A stretch of DNA of 18,838 bases from Anaerolineae bacterium (lineage in GTDB: Bacteria; Chloroflexota; Anaerolineae; JAAYZQ01), in NCBI GenBank assembly GCA_016929795.1, contig JAFGIA010000387.1:1-18838 (forward strand). Direction: 5' to 3'. Below are positions 15,463 to 18,838 of the stretch, piece after piece. The notes beneath the pieces were generated by a model that had not been told where the DNA came from, did not search any database, and was given only the letters and a program-made list of their open reading frames with translations. Position numbers and translations under genes: made by a program. The number at the start of each line of letters is the position of its first letter. The first letter of the stretch is position 1.

Positions 15463-17399
15463 ACGGCGGCGGGTTCCGGGCCAGCGCCGCACGGCGGCGG
15501 GGTGTATTCGGGCACGATCTGGCAGAGGAGCGCGCGCACCTGGTGCTCGTCGCCGGCCTGGGCCAGGGCGATGAGGCGGTCGATCTGGGTTGGGAACGAT
15601 GCCTTGGCGTCGGCACTGCGCCCATTCTGCGCCACGAGGATCTTTTCGTGGCGCGTGCGGGCATATTCCTCGCCCGGGATAAAGAGCTCTTCGAAGAGCT
15701 TTTCACCGGGGCGGATGCCGGTGAAGACGACTTCGATGTCCCAGTTGCCGTCGTCACCGGCCTCTGCCGCCGGCCGGTCACCCCGGACGCGCGACGTCAG
15801 GCCGGACAGGCGGACCAGGTCGAGGGCGAGATCGACGATGCGCACCGGCTCGCCCATGTCGAGCACGAACACTTCGCTGCCGTGGCCGAGGGCGGCGGCC
15901 TGGAGCACGAGCTGCACCGCCTCGGGGATGGTCATGAAGAAGCGGCGCATGTCGGGATGGGTGACGGTGAGGGTGCGGCCGGCGGCGATCTGGCTTTTGA
16001 AGGTGTGGACGACGCTGCCCCGGCTGCCCAACACGTTGCCAAAGCGCACGGCGGCGAAACAGGCGCCGGTGCGCTGGGCCGCGTGGTGCACCAGCAGCTC
16101 GGCGACACGCTTGGTGACGCCCATGACGCTGGTGGGGTTGACGGCCTTGTCGGACGAGATGAGGATAAAATGGCTCACGCCGTACCGCTCGGCCGCCTCG
16201 ACCAGGCAGCGGGTGCCGAGGATGTTGTTGTTCACCGCCTCGCACAGGTTGGCTTCCATGAGCGGCACGTGCTTGTGCGCCGCCGCGTGAAAGACGAGGT
16301 CGGGGTGGTGCTCGGCAAAGATGCGATCGAGGAGGGGCCGGTCGCGGATGTCGGCGATGAGGGGGACGATATTGGGGATTGGGGATTGGGGATTGGGGAT
16401 TCGGGTGAGCTCGTTGTGGATGGAAAAGATCGAGTTTTCGCCGTGGCCGAGGAGGATGAGGCGCTCGGGCTGGGCGCGGAGGATCTGGCGGCAGAGCTCG
16501 CTGCCGATGGAGCCGCCGGCGCCGGTGACGAGGACACACCGCCCGCGGATGAGGCGGTGCACCTCGGCCAGGTCGATCTCGACTGGCTCGCGGCGGAGGA
16601 GGTCCTCGATCTCAACCTCGCGGATCTGGCTGACGCTGGCCTGGCCCGACAGGATGTCATAGATGCCGGGCACGGTGCGCGCCGGCACCCCGGCATCGCG
16701 GCAGATGTCGAGGATCTGGCGGATGGTGTGGCCGGAGGCGGTGGGCATGGCAATGATCACCTCGTGCGCACCACGCTCGCGCACGGCGGCCGGGATCTCG
16801 GCGCGCCCGCCAAGGACGGGCACGCCATGGATCTCGACGCCGTGCTTGGCGGTGTCGTCGTCCAGAAAGCCGACGGGCACCAGGCCCAACTGGGGGTTGG
16901 CCTGCACCTCGCGCACGATCATGGTGCCCGCGTCGCCGGCGCCCACGATCAGCACCGGCTTTTCCTGCGGCGAATGGGCGCTGCGCTCGCGGCGCTGGGA
17001 GTGGCGGCCCATGAACCGGGCGGCAAAGCGCGGCCCACCGGCGGCAAGGAGGACGAGGAGGCCGTTGATGAGTGGGATGGAGCGGGGGCAGGCGATGCCG
17101 GTGAGGGGCAGGGCCAGGCCGAAGAGGAGGGCGGCGGTGAGGGCGGTGCTGAGGGCCACGGCGGTGGCGATGAGCAGCAGCTCGTCGACGCTGGCATAGC
17201 GCCAGAAGCGGCGGTAGAGGCCCAGTCCGCGAAAGATCAGGAGCTGGACCGGCACGGCCAGGGCGAAAAAGAGCAACATCGCCGGCGCATAGTGCTGCAT
17301 CCCGTCCATGTCGAGGCGCAGCGCAAAGGAGAGCACCACCGCTGCGGGCAGCAACGCCAGGTCGAGCAGAAAAAAGTGGCGATTGCGGAGGCTAGTCAT
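15447..17399 (-). CDS. Nucleotide-sugar 4,6-dehydratase (PglF/WbpM/CapD-type polysaccharide biosynthesis protein)
   Basis: This membrane-bound SDR enzyme converts a UDP-HexNAc, typically UDP-GlcNAc, to the 4-keto-6-deoxy sugar. The 650-residue protein has about four N-terminal helices (10-125). A first Rossmann domain has LIVGAGDAG (150-158) and a catalytic second Rossmann domain has VTGAGGSIGSE (291-301). Active-site sequence SSDKAVNPTSVMGVTK (415-430) carries the Met in place of Tyr that is usual for this group. Other family signatures are HAAAHKHVPLME and FTGIRPGEKLFEEL. Oddities: an insertion from heptamer repeats at 333-343, another inserted stretch at about 535-552, and a C-terminus ending in repeat DNA (AAVPPTT). 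The ATG at 17399 has GGAGG eight bases upstream. Its product is the expected substrate of the aminotransferase encoded just upstream. Confidence 0.93.
   Translation of the reverse strand: MTSLRNRHFFLLDLALLPAAVVLSFALRLDMDGMQHYAPAMLLFFALAVPVQLLIFRGLGLYRRFWRYASVDELLLIATAVALSTALTAALLFGLALPLTGIACPRSIPLINGLLVLLAAGGPRFAARFMGRHSQRRERSAHSPQEKPVLIVGAGDAGTMIVREVQANPQLGLVPVGFLDDDTAKHGVEIHGVPVLGGRAEIPAAVRERGAHEVIIAMPTASGHTIRQILDICRDAGVPARTVPGIYDILSGQASVSQIREVEIEDLLRREPVEIDLAEVHRLIRGRCVLVTGAGGSIGSELCRQILRAQPERLILLGHGENSIFSIHNELTRIPNPQSPIPNIVPLIADIRDRPLLDRIFAEHHPDLVFHAAAHKHVPLMEANLCEAVNNNILGTRCLVEAAERYGVSHFILISSDKAVNPTSVMGVTKRVAELLVHHAAQRTGACFAAVRFGNVLGSRGSVVHTFKSQIAAGRTLTVTHPDMRRFFMTIPEAVQLVLQAAALGHGSEVFVLDMGEPVRIVDLALDLVRLSGLTSRVRGDRPAAEAGDDGNWDIEVVFTGIRPGEKLFEELFIPGEEYARTRHEKILVAQNGRSADAKASFPTQIDRLIALAQAGDEHQVRALLCQIVPEYTPPPCGAGPEPAAVPPTT
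16371..16405 (-). repeat. Heptamer array (AATCCCC)n inside the dehydratase gene
   Basis: Four perfect ATTGGGG units and one variant (ATTCGGG) run without a break on the plus strand. On the coding strand they encode RIPNPQSPIPN between HNELT and VPLIADIRDR, a position where family members have a short variable loop. The unit resembles the CCCCAAT-type short tandem repeats described in filamentous cyanobacteria. Seven is not a multiple of three, so gain or loss of one unit would break the gene. Confidence 0.9.
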
Positions 17400-17417
17400 G
17401 GGACGTTCCTCCTTTTC

Positions 17418-17489
17418 GTTGGAATGTTGGGACGTTGGAACGTTGGGACGTTTGAACGTTCAAACGTTGTCACGTTCAAATGTTGTCAC
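17418..17489 (-). repeat. Nine tandem degenerate octamers (GTTGGAAC-type) across the aminotransferase/dehydratase junction
   Basis: Exactly nine 8-base units of pattern GTTNNNAY fill 72 bases: gttggaat, gttgggac, gttggaac, gttgggac, gtttgaac, gttcaaac, gttgtcac, gttcaaat, gttgtcac. On the minus strand the array encodes the last residues of the aminotransferase (TTFERDNV and stop) and then continues to a few bases before the dehydratase Shine-Dalgarno. The middle units include the self-complementary GTTTGAACGTTCAAAC (17450-17465), which could form a hairpin. Confidence 0.9.
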
Positions 17490-18686
17490 GATGCGCTGCA
17501 GTTCTTCACACACGCGGTCGACCTGGTCCTGGGTCATGACGCCCGAGAAGGGGAGGGCCAGGGAGACGTCGCCCAGGCGCTCGGTGACGGGATAGTGGCC
17601 GCGCCGGTAGCCAAAGGTATTGGCATAGAAGGGCTGGAGGTGGATGGGGGTGAAGTAGGGGCGGCTGGGAATGCCCGCCCCGGCCAGGAGGCGCACCACC
17701 TCGTCGCGGCGCACGGGGGGCAGCAGGCGGACGACATAGACGAACCAGGACATGCGGGTGGTGGTGGGCGCTATGCGTGGGCGCTCGAGGCACTCGAGGC
17801 CGGCCAGGCGCTGGTCGTACCAGGCGGCGACCTGCGCCCGCTTGGCGAGAAGCTCTTCGATGCGCCCCAACTGGGCGAGGCCGAGGGCGGCGCTCATCTC
17901 GTCGAGGCGATAGTTGTAGCCGAGGCGGGTGTGGTTGAGCCAGGCGTCGAACACGTCGCGCCCCTGGTTGCGCAGGGAGCGAAAGAGGGCGTCCCACTCG
18001 TCGCGGTCGGTGACGATCAGGCCGCCCTCGCCGGTGGTCATTTGCTTGTTGGGGTAGAAGGCCAAGACGGCCGCGTGGCCCAGGGTGCCGGCCCGCCGCC
18101 CCTTGTACTCGGCCCCGATGGCCTCGCAGGCGTCCTCGATCACGGGCAGGCCGTGGGCGCGGGCGATGTCGAGGAGGGGGTCCATGTCGGCGGGCTGGCC
18201 GAAGGCGTGGACCGGCAGGATGGCGGAGACGTTGGAACGTGGGAGCGTTGGAACGTTGCGGGGGAGCCAGCGCTCCGCGGCGGGACCGCCCTGGGCCAGG
18301 TCGTGGACGGCCTGGGCGACGAGGGCGGGGTCGAGGTTGCCGGTGGCGGGGTCGACGTCGACAAAGAGGGGGATGCCCCCCTGGTAGAGGATGGCGTTGG
18401 CGGAGGCGATGAAGGAGAAGGGGGTGGTGACGACCAGGTCGCCGGGGCCGACGCCGGCGGCGACCACGCACAGGTGCAGCCCGCTGGTGCCCGAGTTGAC
18501 GCCGGCGGCGTGGGCGACGCCGACGTAATCGGCGGCGGCGCGCTCGAAGGCGTCGAGCTTGGGGCCGAGGCTCAGGTAGCGGGTGGTGAGGACGTCGTGG
18601 ACGGCGGCGATCTCGAGGTCAGTGAGGTCGGGAGAGGACATGGGGATTGGGGATTGGGGATTGGGGATTGGATATGATGAGTTCAT
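17460..18686 (-). CDS. DegT/DnrJ/EryC1/StrS-type PLP-dependent sugar aminotransferase
   Basis: This enzyme probably transfers an amino group from glutamate to the 4-keto sugar nucleotide made by the adjacent dehydratase, as PglE does. The 408-residue protein has NSGTSGLHL (cofactor phosphate binding), IEDACEAIGAEYKG (PLP-ring Asp, about 185), and FYPNKQMTTGEGG with the Schiff-base Lys214. GYNYRLDEMSAALGLAQL is the usual family segment. The ATG at 18686 is chosen because GGGAGAG lies just upstream and the promoter is close. The ATG at 18641 starts at the normal family N-terminus (MSSPDLTDLEI) but has only heptamer repeats before it. Residues about 127-153 (with RNVPTLPRSNVS) are an insertion containing octamer repeats, and the C-terminus is also repeat-encoded. 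Confidence 0.92.
   Translation of the reverse strand: MNSSYPIPNPQSPIPMSSPDLTDLEIAAVHDVLTTRYLSLGPKLDAFERAAADYVGVAHAAGVNSGTSGLHLCVVAAGVGPGDLVVTTPFSFIASANAILYQGGIPLFVDVDPATGNLDPALVAQAVHDLAQGGPAAERWLPRNVPTLPRSNVSAILPVHAFGQPADMDPLLDIARAHGLPVIEDACEAIGAEYKGRRAGTLGHAAVLAFYPNKQMTTGEGGLIVTDRDEWDALFRSLRNQGRDVFDAWLNHTRLGYNYRLDEMSAALGLAQLGRIEELLAKRAQVAAWYDQRLAGLECLERPRIAPTTTRMSWFVYVVRLLPPVRRDEVVRLLAGAGIPSRPYFTPIHLQPFYANTFGYRRGHYPVTERLGDVSLALPFSGVMTQDQVDRVCEELQRIVTTFERDNV
18231..18262 (-). repeat. Short octamer array (GTTGGAAC)n inside the aminotransferase gene
   Basis: Three octamers (gttggaac, gtgggagc, gttggaac) and a decayed fourth (gttgcggg) belong to the same repeat family as the array at 17418-17489. 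They encode PRNVPTLPRSNVS just before the conserved AILPVHAFGQPADMDP segment. Three octamers are 24 bases, so the frame is kept. Confidence 0.85.
18642..18669 (-). repeat. Heptamer array (AATCCCC)4 at the 5' end of the aminotransferase gene
   Basis: Four perfect GGGGATT units on the plus strand lie between the two candidate ATG codons of the aminotransferase. Read from the upstream ATG they encode PIPNPQSPIP, the same peptide and frame as the array inside the dehydratase gene. Confidence 0.92.
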
Positions 18687-18705
18687 GGGTTTTTCTCTCC
18701 CTTCC

Positions 18706-18736
18706 ATTATACCATGGAAACAGACCACGTTATCAA
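18706..18736 (-). promoter_or_regulatory. Promoter of the polysaccharide operon (extended -10)
   Basis: On the minus strand a perfect TATAAT (18706-18711) is preceded by TG-N, giving an extended -10 (TGGTATAAT). TTGATA at 18731-18736 is a possible -35, at a long 19-base spacing. Transcription would begin near 18699, leaving a leader of only about a dozen bases before the ATG at 18686. This is the best promoter seen upstream of the nine-gene minus-strand run. Confidence 0.65.
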
Positions 18737-18774
18737 GTTGACTGAATTATGAACTCGAGTTTAGATAAATGATC

Positions 18775-18806
18775 GGGGCGGCCTGCGACTTGCGCAAAAC
18801 CGCCCC
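18775..18806. other. Nested hairpin in the intergenic region upstream of the polysaccharide operon
   Basis: GGGGCGG (18775-18781) pairs with CCGCCCC (18800-18806), and an inner TGCG/CGCA pair (18784-18787/18792-18795) continues the stem. On the plus strand only TT follows, so it is at best a weak terminator for a gene beyond the window. A possible plus-strand promoter (TTGACT at 18738-18743, TAGATA at 18762-18767, 18-base spacing) lies before it; support for that is weak. Nothing else is seen from 18737 to the window end. Confidence 0.45.
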
Positions 18807-18838
18807 TTGGTAGAAACTGTAGGTTATCTAACAAACCA

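Noticed and set aside
15437..15781. Upstream extension of the nucleotidyltransferase 2 reading frame
   Set aside because: It overlaps the conserved C-terminal part of the dehydratase in another frame and reads as Ser/Arg/Pro-rich shadow sequence.
16371..18669. CRISPR array from the regularly repeated short units
   Set aside because: Units of seven or eight bases are directly adjacent with no spacers, and lie in coding sequence; no cas genes are present.
15270..18677. Plus-strand open frame of 1135 codons antisense to the dehydratase and aminotransferase genes
   Set aside because: It mirrors two clearly recognisable enzymes on the other strand. Its translation is Gly/Asp/Glu/Val/Ala-rich with no family features; long antisense frames are expected at this GC content.

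Overview
The window most probably comes from a high-GC Chloroflexota bacterium, something like the Anaerolineae or Caldilineae. This is an inference: there is no rRNA or other phylogenetic marker. It rests on GC content, gene content (multi-GAF SpoIIE phosphatase, DUF4012 protein, Pro/Thr-rich surface proteins, stand-alone CBM48) and several short repeat families that I associate with that phylum.

Left part, plus strand (1-6820). The window opens inside a selenocysteine tRNA (anticodon TCA). It is followed by a roughly 100-bp nested palindrome and an O-antigen ligase/polymerase-like membrane protein. A sigma-70-type promoter (TTGCCC-17-TACAAT) then starts a partner-switching module: a STAS anti-sigma-factor antagonist, an intergenic hairpin terminator, an RsbW-like HATPase, and a 1194-residue membrane/4xGAF/SpoIIE phosphatase. 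A CoA-pyrophosphatase-type NUDIX hydrolase is coupled to the end of this group. The likely circuit is: GAF sensors control the phosphatase, the phosphatase dephosphorylates the STAS protein, and the STAS protein sequesters the RsbW-like kinase. The final target (a sigma factor or other partner) is not in the window.

Right part, minus strand (18686 down to 6834). Nine co-directional genes with short gaps or overlaps look like one surface-polysaccharide operon. In transcription order they are: a DegT/DnrJ-type sugar aminotransferase; a PglF/WbpM-type nucleotide-sugar 4,6-dehydratase; a nucleotidyltransferase-family protein; an O-antigen ligase; a paralogous nucleotidyltransferase; a DUF4012 membrane protein; a mucin-like anchored protein; an anchored GH128/Asl1-like glycoside hydrolase with a Pro/Thr stalk; and a stand-alone CBM48 protein. 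The first two would make a 4-amino-4,6-dideoxy sugar nucleotide. The ligase would polymerise or transfer glycans. The last four look like a cell-surface glycan-binding or remodelling set.

The most unusual signal is repeat invasion of protein-coding DNA. At least four unrelated short repeat families (AATCCCC heptamers, GTTGGAAC octamers, an LRAKRSNP-encoding element and a C-rich PPLEGG-type element) lie inside or at the ends of six genes while leaving the reading frames open. Some supply a start codon, an N-terminus, a C-terminus, or a loop in a catalytic domain. The heptamer and octamer arrays are also potential slippage sites for switching the sugar-synthesis genes.
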